Positions 45,094-57,107 of a DNA stretch of 64,000 nucleotides are shown in pieces. The translations under genes and the position numbers were made by a program. The stretch comes from Diphasiastrum complanatum (taxonomy: Eukaryota > Streptophyta > Lycopodiopsida > Lycopodiales > Lycopodiaceae): NCBI GenBank assembly GCA_029204225.1, contig CM055094.1, positions 18,247,179 through 18,311,178 on the forward strand, written 5' to 3'. Within the stretch, counting starts at the first letter, position 1. Each line of letters opens with the position of its first letter. A model generated the notes under the pieces. That model saw nothing but the letters and a program-made list of their open reading frames with translations. It was not told the DNA's origin and searched no databases.

Positions 45094-45831
45094 TGTGAAG
45101 AATTGAAAAAGATTATCCATGTTAGATATAGGGGTCTTATGTTTTTTACATCAAGCATCTAGGTGTAGGATGTTGATAGGAATAAATTTGGCATAGATGG
45201 CAAATTATGCATTTCCACTTATAATGCCACTATTGAGCCAAAATAGAGTAAGAGGCTAAACACTTGCCAATTAGAGTGTAGACAAGTGTAAAGTTTTTGT
45301 TTGATTAATTCCAAGAGGTCCAATAGGATATAGAGGTGGAACCTTGTGAGGTCCAATAGGAAATTGAGGTGTGCTTGAATACAGTCCAATAGAATTAAGA
45401 GGTGCATAGATCAATGATCCAATAGGATCAAGAGGTGACAAAATGTGGTCCAATCATAGTTAAGCATAGTGGTAGCTTGTGGACCTACTAGTATCATTGT
45501 ACTCCTCATTTTGAAATCAATTGATTTGGTGATTTCATGGATTTTGTGAGTTATTGGATTTCTAGCTTTCTCTCTCTACCCGAGAGCTCTTGATGCATTT
45601 TCTCTCTCTACCCGAGGAGAGCAGCTTGTTTTTACTTAGATTATTTTTTGAATACTTCCCACACGTGTGAGTGAGAGTTGAAAGTGATTGAATGCACGTA
45701 GTAGTGTGTTTTTGCCATAGGATTCAAGATTGATCTTGAATGTCAATCTAGTCTTGATCTTGGTGCATCTACACACCTTAGGAGATCACAAGTACATGTA
45801 GTGGACAGTCCACACGTGTAAAAATCAACAT
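45094..45831 (+). repeat. Cop9 3' LTR, family gamma
   Basis: Begins TGTGAAGAATTGAAAAAG after the purine tract TTTTAGGAGGAG and ends AAAAATCAACA, about 738 bases. The first 570 bases are closely related (inverted) to Cop6's LTR. It carries repeated GTCCAATAG words between 45316 and 45440 and CACACGTGTG at 45661-45670. No 5' LTR partner is found in the expected place. Confidence 0.85.
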
Positions 45832-45889
45832 CTATTTCCTTCATCTTAGGTCCAAAGATACTGATGTTATAGCTTGATGATGCGATGTA

Positions 45890-46400
45890 ATGAAAGGCCG
45901 GATAGAGCTGACTTGGCTGGAGTAGCTACTGCTACTGACTGTGGTCTAGTTCTCTTCCAAGCCCCAAATTGGTACTACAGATCTATTGTAAAATTAAACT
46001 TGTAAACAGTAGATAATGTTAAGAAATAACAACAGTAGAAATTTATGTACTGATAGCATGCATTCCAATATTGTAGATCATACACATCATAGAATAGAGC
46101 ATTGAGAAAATCACATCTATATCAAAAACTGAATTTACAATATTCTCTTGAGCATTGTCTGTTTCCCAGATCAGCGCGTTGGCACGAGAAAGAAGTTCTC
46201 TCTCATGAATAAAATGACTAGCTACTGCTAATATGTAAACTCACTCTGTGTCCATGACCTGCTTATTGTCTGTCTAGCAATACATATATTCTAAACAACA
46301 TTTATGATTTAGAGAGATTAAACAATCTACAACTAATCTCCGATTACAAGAGCGGTGGATTAGGCACGTTCTAACGCTGTTCTACTAACGACATCATATC
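45890..46400 (-). repeat. copia LTR, family alpha, inverted
   Basis: Related in reverse to 1137-1520: TTAGGCACGTTCTAAC-like, CGATTACAAGAGCGG, CAGATCAGCGCGTTGGCACG. No coding attached on either side, so it may be a solo or fragmentary LTR. Boundaries are approximate. Confidence 0.7.
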
Positions 46401-47696
46401 AGATCAGGAAGTTGTACTACATGGTACTTGCTTGATCTTTCTGGTCCTTTGGAGTGCAAAGAGTTTTGTGTCATGAACAATTTCGTGTCGTGTCATGCCG
46501 TTGGACCTTCTCCTTTCGCTCGTGCATTAGCTATCTTATGTCCGTTGGGTAGTGCCTTCACGTTGCAGGCCTTCGCCTTTTGTTTAAAGACCCTTTTTAA
46601 GATTTTAAGAGCAGTGTTCAAGGGTAAGTGTCCCTTTTCTTAAGGACAAGTTTTTCGTAAAAAACTTGACAATATTCCTAAAAGGTTTTTAAAATATTTT
46701 GGCAACAATGTCGCTTTTTTTCGAAAGGCATAAAACACGACAGTACGGTAGAAACCATTTCTAGAAGCAGTGTCCTTTTTGTAAGGAGGCAAAAAATGCG
46801 ACTGTAAGACAGTGTCCCTTTTTTTTTTTAAGGGTAGGTCGACTTTAGAATAAAAACTAGCTCTAAGACAAACGTCGCTTTTCTAAGGGTGAGTGTCCCT
46901 ATTTCTAAGGGTCTAGACCTTTCTAAGGCATTTTAGGGACAGTGTCACGTTTTCGCAAAAATGCGAGAAATGCGACAGTGTCATAAGTTCTCAGAATTAT
47001 CTTCTAAGTGTTTTAGACCTAGGGATGAATTTTTCTCATGATCCAAGAATGCGAACTGTGTGACAAAATAGCTCAAAAATGCAGACTGTGTAAAACCTAG
47101 TTCAAAATGCACAGTCGCTAAAAAAAGAAAACGAAAATCTAAGAAAAAATGCTAAGGCTTTCAAAGATAGAAACTCTTGGTTTCTTCACTTGATGGAAAG
47201 CTTATGAGATGTACTTTCCATAGCTTTTGGTCTCAAATCAATCTAATGTATCTATCAAGAGTTATAAGCTCTTAAAGAGGGCAGAGAGAGTTCCAAAATC
47301 CGAGTGACCACTTTTTAATTTGATTCAAATTTTGCTTGATTCACAATCCATTTTTCTAGTAATCAATACAAGAAACTTGAGATCTAGACATAGTTTTGAG
47401 CTATTGAGCACATTGAGCCTTCATTGAATCAATAGTGTTTTCTTTTGAAGCATTTCACACATGCCAAAAGTAGAATCAAAACTTGTCTATACTCTTCAAT
47501 TCATTTTGAGAGATTGATCTAGTTTATCTTGTTTTGTGGATTATTTGAGACCTATCTCAAATTCAGTTGCAATATTTCACATAGGATTTGGTAGTACACC
47601 CTTGGAAATTCCTATAGTGAAAGAGAGTAGCAACATCTAGTTTGTTTGGAACAAGCTCAAACATATAATTGTCCAATAACAAGAAGTGTTCACAAT
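46401..47696 (+). other. copia leader with reiterated GCGACAGTGTC-type motifs
   Basis: Noncoding. Bases 46560-47230 share an extended, diverged block with 62770-63215, including AAATGCGACAGTGT, TTTCTAAGTGTTTTRACYTA and AATGCTAAGGCTTT. The last 200 bases (ACATAGGATTTGGT, CCCTTGGAAATTCCTATAG) match the leader at 51640-51700 just before another copia gag. No PBS is seen. Confidence 0.5.
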
Positions 47697-48728
47697 ATGG
47701 CACCTGTAGGAGGATATCTTTTAGAACCAAGTAAAAGACTAAGTACCTCCAATTATTCAATATGGAAGGTTAGGATGGAGTTTGTTCTTATACTCCAGGA
47801 TGTTATGGACATAGTACTTGGTATCGAGGAGGAGGCTCAAGCACAACTTGAAGTACCAAAGTATAGGAAGAGAGCTAGGATGGCTTTACACTTCATTAAA
47901 ATGAATGTCTCTAATGAGATTTTAAGAGAAATAGGATTTTGCGCCACTGCTAAAGAAGCTTGGGATGCACTTATGTCTATTTATGAAGCTAAAATCACTT
48001 CTAGAATTCTCACTCTTAGAAATCGGATTTTCCAAAGCTTTCAAAGAAGTGAGGAGAGTGCATCAAATTATATTCTGAGAATAAAATATCTTCATAGGGA
48101 GCTTGCTTGTGTTAGTGTCACAATCAATCAAGATGAGGTAGTACAAGTCATTCTAAATGGCTTAAAAGAAGACTATGATAATCTTATTCAATCCTTTGCC
48201 ATAAAGGAGGAGTTGCCCAATTGGGAGAATCTTCAAGGAATTCTCATCTCTGAAGAAGCAAGGCAAAGTTACAAACTTTCGAGGATGAACAAACTCGAGC
48301 ATATTGGAAGTGACAAAGCTCTTTTTGTCGAGGACAAGCACAAAGGGAGGAGCAAGAACCAGTTTTCTCAAGCCTTCATTAAAAAAAAAGCAAACGACAA
48401 AAAAAAAGATGGAGAAGAGGATGACTCAACTCATCCTTCTACTTCCAAGACCAAGAAGAAGAAAGTCAAGTGTTTCTTTTGTGGCAAAAAGGGGCACTAT
48501 GCCTCTAATTGCTTCAAAAAGAAAAATCAACTCAAACAAGCAAATCTTTCTAATTATTGCAAGTGGGGAATGATTTTTGGCAAGCATTTCTTGGCGAGCA
48601 ATTTTGTGATCGAAGCGAGCATCTTCAGCATATCTTTGACCTTCAAGTCATTTTTGCTTTGTAATTGCTTGCCAGAAAACTTTCCAAAGCAATGTAAAAC
48701 TTTTCGAAGCATTGTATTGGACCCTTGA
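47697..48728 (+). CDS. Cop10: intact copia Gag ORF with foreign C-terminus
   Basis: ATG at 47697 gives MAPVGGYLLEPSKRLST then SNYSIWKVRMEFVLILQD. The UBN2 region (ALHFIKMNVSNEILREIG, EAWDALMSIYEAKITS, VQVILNGLKEDYDNLIQSF) spans residues about 60-185. A basic linker and a perfect CCHC knuckle (CFFCGKKGHYASNC, about residue 258) follow. After the Lys-rich end of the knuckle (about 48540), the ORF runs 60 codons in non-Gag sequence to a stop at 48728, so protease and pol were cut away. Gag itself has no stop or frameshift. The related Gag fragments are 51741-51945 and 25858-26395. Confidence 0.88.
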   Translation: MAPVGGYLLEPSKRLSTSNYSIWKVRMEFVLILQDVMDIVLGIEEEAQAQLEVPKYRKRARMALHFIKMNVSNEILREIGFCATAKEAWDALMSIYEAKITSRILTLRNRIFQSFQRSEESASNYILRIKYLHRELACVSVTINQDEVVQVILNGLKEDYDNLIQSFAIKEELPNWENLQGILISEEARQSYKLSRMNKLEHIGSDKALFVEDKHKGRSKNQFSQAFIKKKANDKKKDGEEDDSTHPSTSKTKKKKVKCFFCGKKGHYASNCFKKKNQLKQANLSNYCKWGMIFGKHFLASNFVIEASIFSISLTFKSFLLCNCLPENFPKQCKTFRSIVLDP

Positions 48729-48984
48729 ATGTTCCATACTTTTTGTTTTGGATTAAGCAGTACACACTATAGAAAACATAATCTATGAACCACTTCTGTG
48801 TTAGATAGGTGTTCTTGGAAAACCACTTTGAACAACTAGGCATTTCTAATAATTCAAGTACAAACTTCAATTAGGGCTTATGTAAACTTCAAGAGACTAC
48901 CACTAAAAAAAACAAGGACTTTCCATACTTCCAAGCTTTAAAGCAGCATACCATCGTCTCTCTCATAGCACGCACTGTCAATCC
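48729..48984. other. no recognised gene
   Basis: Unique sequence past the broken gag; no motif seen. Confidence 0.35.
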
Positions 48985-49150
48985 AAGGAGGTTGGCTCAA
49001 TTGGTTAGCTTGTCATCCAAAATTTCTTTGGTTCAAGGCCCCCCTTGAAACCAAGATGCATCTTACTCACTGTCTCCTGATTTTTAGATTAGGATCTACA
49101 GTGAATTGGTGGCTTTCCTACTTCTTAAATCAAAGATTTATGAAAGATCT
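48985..49150 (+). ncRNA. tRNA-like / SINE candidate with Pol III boxes
   Basis: An A-box-like TGGCTCAATTGG (48993-49004) and a B-box-like GGTTCAAGGCC (49030-49040) are 37 bases apart, as in tRNA genes. The leading GGTTGGCTCAATTGGTTAGC reads like the D-arm of a tRNA, but the acceptor stem does not pair well, so a true tRNA is unlikely. A tRNA-derived SINE is the best reading. The 3' end is not defined. Confidence 0.45.
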
Positions 49151-49440
49151 GTCCATTGAAATCCCTCACTTCTTTTGAATTGTACACAATCTTTGACATA
49201 TTTCAACTGCCAAATTTCTCTCATGAAAGAGGAGTTACATTAATTATGCATTCTTCACATAACGAGACGACATAACAATTGCCTCTCTCTTGATAATCTA
49301 AGCATTTCTCATGTCTATTGTGCAAAAAACATAATTAAGAAACAAAAATGCAAGGTCTATTGAAGAAAAAAACAAAAGAACTAGTTTTTTTTGTAAATGA
49401 AAGCAAAAGCTATTGCCCTCTGTGATCAATATGGGCATTT

Positions 49441-49733
49441 GCTCTGATACCATATTGCAGTTAGAGCATGCAAATAGATTCAGTTCATAGGAGAGTTAGA
49501 AGGAGAGAGAACAAGATTTCTTGTATTAAATAAAATTGCATCATATAAAAGACTTGAGGACTAAGCTGAACGTGAGAGAAAGAGAGTCGAAGGTTATGCC
49601 TCCTCACAAATAAAATCAGCCCCATTCACATTAGAAGGGTCTTGAAATGTCTTTCTCCATTAAGAGGTAAATTGGGCCTTTACCAATTTTATATCAATGA
49701 GTATATTTTAAGTATATTTATAAATAGCCAACA
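49441..49733 (-). repeat. copia LTR remnant with PBS
   Basis: On -, an LTR runs from TGTTGGCTATTTATAAATA (49733) to ...CTGCAATA (49453) and is followed directly by a perfect PBS TGGTATCAGAGC (49441-49452). About 281 bases; the internal region is not recognisable. This LTR is different from the other families in the window. Confidence 0.7.
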
Positions 49734-50373
49734 ACGCAGCAATATCCATTAATTAATCTAGCATATCTCTGATACAAACCATATTTAGAATTCATCCACA
49801 AACATGCATAAGCTTTGTGTGAAAATTATAAACCATGGGATCATATACAACAAGTAAAAGAAGACACAATAGTATAGAGCTACGAGGTCCACCCAAAAAT
49901 TGACATAAACTTTCGACTAGCATGGCCACTACATTTCTACCTTTAATATGACATTCCAGAACTCTTTGTGTGGTCACAACATTTACATGTCAGGGGTAGG
50001 TTCTACAGCGGGTTAGTGCAAATAGAAGTTCTCCGTCCTTCAACATTGGTTGATGGATGAACATATTAGAATTTTGGGCGAGTCCCATGACTCGGAGGAA
50101 GATAAAGTATATATGCTTGCACGCCAGATAAAGCCCTCCATACTGCCTATGAGGACTTTCAGATTAAATTCTATGAGGGCTCTACTCTTTGCACTGTGCA
50201 CGCCAAGAGAGTTACCCTCATGCCTTAAGACATGCATCTTGTAATGAGGCTGAGGAGTACATACGATCAGGTTTTTAAGAGTGGCTTCACCTCTAGGCCA
50301 CCATCTACAAAGAGAGGGCCTGTTCCTCAACAAAAAAAAGAAAAAGTAGATCAAGCTCACCAAGCGTGCCATT
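49734..50373. other. no recognised gene
   Basis: Unique sequence; ORFs here have no known motif. Confidence 0.35.
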
Positions 50374-50985
50374 TGTTGAAATATTGAAAAAATCTATCTA
50401 ATGTTGTAAGTAGGGATCCTAAAAATGCCAAAGATGAATTGAGCTTTTTTGGCTTAGTAAAGACCCATCTTAGAATAAAATATTCAAGGTAGGTAGAAGT
50501 AGAAACTTGAGCTACCATAGGAATTGCCATTTGTACTTTGCATGCACATTTAATGCATGAAAATACTAGGTGGCACAATTAGACATATTGAGGTGGCTTG
50601 AATAAGTCTAGATAGCTTGAAAGGTGGATTCATAACTCCAATTCAACTCAAAGTAGGAGGAGAGTCCATGGATCTACATATATGTGATATATTCTCATTG
50701 AGAAGATGATGAAATTTGTGAGTAATGCAAATTTGGAGACTAAGCTCTTTGTGCCCTCTCTCTCTACTCGAGTTTGTACTTTCATATTCTCTCTCTAGTT
50801 GAGTTGAGGCATTTATTGTACTTAATTTCATGTTTTGTTGACAAATCTTGCTTGTAACACAATAATATTTCTTGTACGATCAGCTTTCCTATTGTCAATC
50901 AATGCTAGTTTGATCTTTATGGTATTATTAGGCTTAGGAGATCTAAAGTACATGTGTAGGGCATCCCACACGTGTGAATTCAACA
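50374..50985 (+). repeat. Cop11 5' LTR, family beta, complete
   Basis: 612 bases from TGTTGAAATATTG to GAATTCAACA, with inverted ends TGTTGAA/TTCAACA, and a PBS immediately after. It is the full-length reference for the truncated copy at 23321 and the solo LTR at 33095. CACACGTGTG is at 50967-50976. Confidence 0.92.
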
Positions 50986-50998
50986 TGGTATCAGAGCC
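50986..50998 (+). other. Cop11 primer-binding site
   Basis: TGGTATCAGAGCC, a perfect match to the initiator Met-tRNA complement. Confidence 0.92.
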
Positions 50999-51740
50999 TA
51001 CCTAAGATCTACAAGCAAATCTAATAAAAAAGTTTGCAAATTTGATCAAATTTCAAGCTAGGAATTGTCTAGATTCTACTTTCTAGCTAGTTTGCAGTTT
51101 TCTGGTGATTTAGAGCTTCAAACCACTTTGAATGGTCCAAATCAGGTATTGTACAAAATTTCAGGTGCAGGCACGTGCGAAATCCGCCCATTTTCAGTTT
51201 GGTGGTTCTCTCTCACCTTAGACCAATTTTCATGCAAATTGGCCCACTAAAAAGCTAGAAATGTGTAAAATTTGATGCAATTTGAATCATGATAGTTGGA
51301 TAAGGAAAACAAAAGTTATAAGCTTTTGAATAATCGTAGGTAGGGTGTCTAGACCTGTGGCAAATCGTGAGTACATGTCATTTATTGCTTGAATGACCAC
51401 AAAAATCATCCAGAAGTTGACCAATCTCATCTATATGTGATTTAGGCAAAATTTAGAGGATCTAGGCAAATTGTTTCATACAAATAGATTGTATTTGAGT
51501 CAATTTGACATTTTTGGAGTATTTCACACGTGTGAAATTCAGAGAACCATAACTTTTGCCATACTTCATCTTTTTTGATAATTCAAATCTTGTTTTAGAG
51601 AAATTGTGAAACTAGTGAGATCTATCTCACAATTTTTTGCTTAGTCTTACATAGGATTTGGTTTTTTACCCTTGATTGGTTCCTATAGCGAGAAGATAAG
51701 CAATTTTTTCATCCATCTTTTTTTATTTCCATCATTCTTT

Positions 51741-51959
51741 ATGACTTCAATGGGTGTCTTTCTATTAAAAGCAAGTGAAAGATTGTCAACCTCCAATTAC
51801 TCAATTTGGAAGGTTAGGATGGAATCTGTCTTAATTCTACAAGATGTGATGGATATTGTACTTGGTATTAAAGAAGAACCACAAATTCCTCAAGAAATTC
51901 CAAAGTACAAAAAGAGAGCTAGGATGGCTCTGCATTATATTGAAATCACAGCTCAATAA
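51741..51959 (+). pseudogene. Cop11: copia gag N-terminus, truncated
   Basis: ATG at 51741 gives MTSMGVFLLKASERLST, SNYSIWKVRMESVLILQD, VMDIVLGIKEEPQ and KKRARMALHYIE, closely matching the Cop10 Gag. After about 68 codons it leaves the family and stops. The leader 50999-51740 is noncoding and carries a further palindrome, TTCACACGTGTGAA (51523-51536). Confidence 0.88.
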
Positions 51960-54900
51960 CCCCAAAACTCATCTAGTTCTAGATTACTCAAAATAATCAC
52001 TTAGAGAGTTTGTTTATTTCAAACTGGATAGTTCTACCATTGCACACATACAAGATTTTTTTCAAAATCAATGCTGCTGGCTGATTCCTCAAAAGACTCA
52101 TTCCTATCTTTTCTTCCGCCCTTTTAAAAAAGAAATTTCAAAATTTCGATTTAAAAGTTCCCAGGAGACAACGTATAAGATATCAAATATTCGAAAAAGT
52201 CCATAATGAATATCCAATACTATTACAAACAAGGCTTTTTCCTCAGAATTGTAAATGATAGAAATATTAACTCTCGATAATCAACTATCAAAAAGAGACT
52301 AGCGTTAGGGTTCAGTAAACCTAAGTTTCGAGCCGTATTCAAAAATCTTATATGGAAGTACAATTTCATATAATTATAACAGTCCTTCGGAACAGAGTTC
52401 TACACTTGAAGGAATTATATGAATCTCAATCCAATTGTCATGTAATAAGCAATTTCTAAAGAGTAGAGGTCTAATAAAATAGAGAAATAGATTTAAGGCC
52501 TTCCATATTTTGAAATTAATGAGATACTATTAAGGGATTGATCTATATCTCATAATTCCCCAAAATACCCTCAACAAAAACCAATGAACTCTATTAGTAT
52601 TACCATTACAGCAATCCCTAACCATCGGTCTACAGATCATTCTACCCAAGAAATCCCCTTTAGAATCATTGATGTCCCATACCACCAGCTTTTCCTCCAA
52701 GAATTCTCTGCATTCAGATCTGTTTTGCCCAAAAAGTCAAAAAAGACGATTTGGCTATCCTATATCCAGATATAGGATCAAATTCACAGCCAATTCCAGG
52801 AGATAATCCTAACAACTGAAATCTCTCATGCTTCTTTAGTGTCACTTAAAGAATACCATTTCATATTGTACCCAACATGGACAAACAGAATGTATCATCC
52901 CAGTACAATAGAATGTATCACAAAAAAAACATAGATCTCAACAAAAATCGAATATCATACTGTCCTAGATATCCAATATCTATTCCAGAATCGGTACAAA
53001 GAAATTTAATTCTTTTAACAAGTTAGAACTCTCTTGGTCGGTACTGTCATTATAAAAAAATACTCTATAACTGAAAAGAATCCAAATTACTAGATTCCTG
53101 TATGGAACACCTTCTATCTGAATTACTTTGCAAGATTTAAATCCATTGCAAAACAGAGATGGTTTCATAAATGGATTATTTGTCTTGCACTACTTTTCCT
53201 TTCGAATCCTCGAAAATTCTAATTCACACTGGGGAAAAGGAATCCAAATTCCTAGAGGCAGTCTTCTTAAATAGTTCCCAATTTTATTCTCACTTGCAAT
53301 TAGTTATAATTCAGGAATTGAATGTAAATTAAATAATTGGATCACTAAGACCAGCAATCATCTACATATCAGACTTCCACTCTTTTCTCCCCTTCCAAAA
53401 ATGGTTCAAGTTAACAAAACCCCAAATTTGTACTAGGAAAAAGTTCAATTTGGTATCACTTACTTTAGCACTATCACCCTGACAGTTTTGATTTGCTCAT
53501 TGAGTGCCGCACTTAATCCCTCGCAAATCCCCTTATAGATCAGCATAGAACTATTCTTCTGGATTTACATTATTCTTGGTCCTTATTGATCCCTTGAATA
53601 AGAAATGCTCTTTAATTGATAGATTCACAAAATCTTCAACTGAAACTGAAGGTTACAGTGATCTTGACAATCAACTGATTTCAACTCAGTAAGATCATTC
53701 ACTTTATAAGTCATTTATGTTTGATCAGTAACCAAATAATGGGAACAAATCGAAAACGTCCATGGTTTCTTCAAATTTTACTTAAACTGGGCTTTTCATG
53801 TTCCATTCAATATGGACCTAAACTGTGAAAATCGACCAAACATTGACTTGACAGTTTTACAGTTACCATCACATATTGGAAGGCTTCTGAAACCTCCAGC
53901 ATGCATCCTACGTGACATGCAATGATTTCAAAAAAAAATCAATTTTTACGTAAATTGCCAAGAAACTGGGAAATTAGCACTGGGATTCACAAAATAAGTT
54001 CGAAATAGACCAACTGTGAAAATCGATTATAATGATCGATTTATCAATTCACAGGCACTGTCACATATCAAATTCGACATGCACTAATTTTTTTGAAAAA
54101 ATGAAAAAAATCCCGTAATTAGCTTAGCCACTAAGAAATCTGCTTTTTGAACTAGAATTGACAAAAATAGCTTCATGCAAGAAATCTTCTGATCAATCTA
54201 CTGATTACAGATGCAACATGCATCCATGCATGCATACAAGTCTATCCATACATTTTCATCAATAGACAAGCACTACATTGAGTTACAAGCATGCATGCAT
54301 TAGAACATTTCAAAATTTTTGCAAATTTTAGTTCAAAAATTGCCAAACTTCCGACACCCATAACTTTCTCTACAGGACACCGAATTGGTCTCTGTAAAGC
54401 ATAGTACAGAGGGAGACTGGGTCTACAAGGCAGTTGCCACATCATCTTGCACCCCTGGCTTCACACGTACGAACAATAAATGCATGAAAAATAGGTAGGA
54501 GAGCGCACTTTTGTGGAGAGGAATCTTCAAAAACACACCCCAACCCAAAAAGCCTTGGATCAGAGGCTACAAGCACTCTACTAAGGTTCATTAGAGAGGC
54601 ATAGAAGCTTCTAACAGGTCCAAAAAGCAATCATATGCTCAGATCATGCAAAAAATGCATTTTTGGCCTCCTTCAACAAGCAAAACTTCAACATGATAAT
54701 GTCTAATGCTCACCTATCCAAATTGGATGCATTATGGCTAAAAAAAGATGCAATCCATCATATCTTTAAGCTTGTAACAAGAACCAACAGGTTCAGACCC
54801 CCAATTGAGAGGTATTCATGCTAAAAAATCATAAAAAATACACTAATTTTTGGAGTTTTGAGCCCCCTAATGGTGTCTAATCCCATCCAAACTTCATGAA

Positions 54901-55048
54901 AGCTCAGGGACAGCTTCATTACATCTCCGAAAACGTTCACACCAAGTCTTGGCTGAGAATTTTGAGATCTACTCCAAAATTAGTCCAACATAAAAAAACC
55001 TTGGTTTTTGACCAATTTTGACCAAAATTTACTGGTTGACTAAACTGC
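51960..55048. other. 3 kb without a recognised gene
   Basis: AT-rich sequence with no retrotransposon motif, tRNA or long ORF. I considered an organelle insertion but recognise no chloroplast or mitochondrial gene. ATGCATGCATGCAT-like repeats occur near 54220-54300. Confidence 0.4.
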
Positions 55049-56175
55049 TTGGGTTATCCTCAAGTTAAAGTGATCTTGGGACTCACAATTAGGTTTGGTG
55101 CCTGTTATGCTCTGGACTCTCATATTGACAAGTTCAAACATGAGACTCATCAAGCTATGGTGATGAGAAGGAGACCGAAATCCTTGATATGCTCTGCAAT
55201 TTTTTATAATGAGAGGGAAGACGATGGCACATGGATTGCCTGTGAATATCATAAAGCTTCTTGGGTACTGATGCATCCATCGGCAAGAGAGGCTTTTTGC
55301 CAAAAGAAAAAGGCCAAGTATACATATAGATCTTATTGGAAAGGGTGGATTATTGATTTCAAAGTTTCTCTAGGAGGACAAACCATTTCAGAGGTGCTTA
55401 TTCAACATGTTTATATGCATTCAAAACATTTTTAAAATGTAATAGTATTTATGAATGGGAGCTTATTATGATTTTGTATTGCAGATCTATATCCTTTAGA
55501 TATACATGAATGGGAACTTGTGGCGTCTCTTTCAGATATTATAGTGTCATCCATTCAGAATTTGGAAAATTGCAATATGGAGGACGAATGGCAAAAGAAC
55601 TTGCAGATTCTGATATTTTTTTATGATGCAATGTATATTCTAGACATAAATGGAGGAATGGAAAAACTAGAGTGTATACCTCTACCTAATTTTCAAGATA
55701 ATGTGTGGTGGATTGCAGTAAATGACAATATAATATAGTTTTCTCGTTCCAAGCTATATAATGATGTACAAAAGTCACTCAAAATTAGTACTGGATCAAG
55801 AAATGTTCACTTAAGTTGGTTTGTTCCAATGTCAATGTTTGTCAGCTCTTTTCAAACATGGAGGTGTGTTGAACCCCCACATTGTTTGTTTGCAAAAATA
55901 TATCAGATGATTTTTCATTCAAATTCATGGACAAAGGTTGGGATATAAAATCCACTGTAGATATAGAATGTAGAATCAAACATTCATCCATAACATTTAG
56001 ATACAGTATAGAAAAGCAAATGCTTAGTATGGTGTTTCATTATCAAAGACGGAAAAAACACAATGGTACTTGGGCCCCATTAGATCAAGATCTAAACAGC
56101 ATTGGACACACTGATCGTATATGCATTGATATCATGGCAAATGGAGATTTACTTACTACTATTGAGGTTGAGTAG
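55049..56175 (+). CDS. hypothetical, possibly multi-exon, unrecognised
   Basis: Three ORFs lie in order on +. 55049-55435 includes SAIFYNEREDDGTWIACEY and KGWIIDFKVSLGG. 55520-55738 includes ELVASLSDIIVSSIQNL just upstream and DNVWWIAVNDNII. 55882-56175 includes CRIKHSSITFRYSIEK and GHTDRICIDIMANGDLL. A good acceptor-like TTGTATTGCAG at 55475-55485 precedes the second. The amino-acid composition looks like real globular protein, but I know no family and stops separate the parts, so this may be a pseudogene of a host or transposon gene. Confidence 0.3.
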
Positions 56176-56590
56176 GACTGGACCTTATTCTACATTAGAA
56201 TGGAACAGACACTTTTACAACAAGATATTCGCGAATATTTCAGCTTTATATTGAATGGAAGATTGGTATGTGAAATCTATGAATTTGTATATCAATCTGT
56301 ATTCATTATCCTTTTTGTCAATATTCGGATCACTAACTATAATTTGATAAATGTATGTTTGTGCAGATACGTAAAAGACATGAAGAGAAAATCAAATACA
56401 AAGTCATCGCAAGGTCCTGTAAGAGCCCTTCTTGCGGTCTATAGTGGCCTTTATAAGAGTAGCACAAAGACCCGCAAGATCATCACTTACGGTCTCTAGA
56501 GAAGGCGTGTTCCGAGGCCCCGCAGAAGGGTGACCACAAGGTCCCGCAAGAACATCACTTGTGGTCATTAGCAGTTTTCAAAAGGAGAAA
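56176..56590. other. no recognised gene
   Basis: A GC-richer stretch at 56400-56570 repeats words like AAGGTCCYGYAAGA and TCACTTRYGGTC two to three times. It ends in a purine tract, AAAAGGAGAAA (56580-56590), just before the LTR. Confidence 0.4.
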
Positions 56591-57107
56591 TGTCACAGCC
56601 TTCACGCTCAACTGCTCTCATGACTGCAAGTCACAATCTACCTTCTTGTACTTGCATCTACATTAATATAAAATTGTATATATATACATATATATATCAT
56701 GCATTGATTCTTTTTTTTAGACTAATTGTCAGAATAAGCTCATAGTTGTTATCAGAACGCAATTCTTTCTTGTGAACATGCAACTTCGCTCACAATTGTT
56801 TTGTGCTCAAAGCATCCATCTGACTTGTATCTTTGTACATCAATCTGAATCAATTACTTTTGTTATTGCGTTCAAATTTTGTCAGTGTTGTATTTTTGGC
56901 TATTTCGATTTCTTTCTGACCTTCTAATCATTTTGATCGATTGTCTAATCTTTCAATTCCACAAATGCAAATGGATTCATCGTGTATCCCTACGTGATCA
57001 GAGTTGCACAATGTATAACACCGAGGAAAACATGATCAATGATCCTGGCCTACCAAATCCTGTGCATTCGCCCATAGAATCTATTTTTCCCAGCATGGTA
57101 TCAAAGC
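56591..57107 (+). repeat. copia 5' LTR and PBS
   Basis: An LTR of 505 bases runs from TGTCACAGCC to TTTTTCCCAGCA and is followed by TGGTATCAAAGC (57096-57107), one mismatch from the initiator-Met PBS. The gag pieces that follow at 57250-58245 are probably its own. A purine tract stands just upstream, which is unexpected for a 5' LTR. Confidence 0.7.

Noticed and set aside
46428-46643. 71-codon ORF
   Set aside because: Lies in the repeat-rich leader block; the matching copy at 62.8 kb does not keep it open.
48985-49060. Functional tRNA gene
   Set aside because: Boxes A and B are good, but the acceptor and anticodon stems do not pair; a SINE or tRNA relic fits better.
51960-54990. Organelle-derived insertion
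   Set aside because: AT-rich and gene-free, but I recognise no chloroplast or mitochondrial gene or intergenic marker in it.
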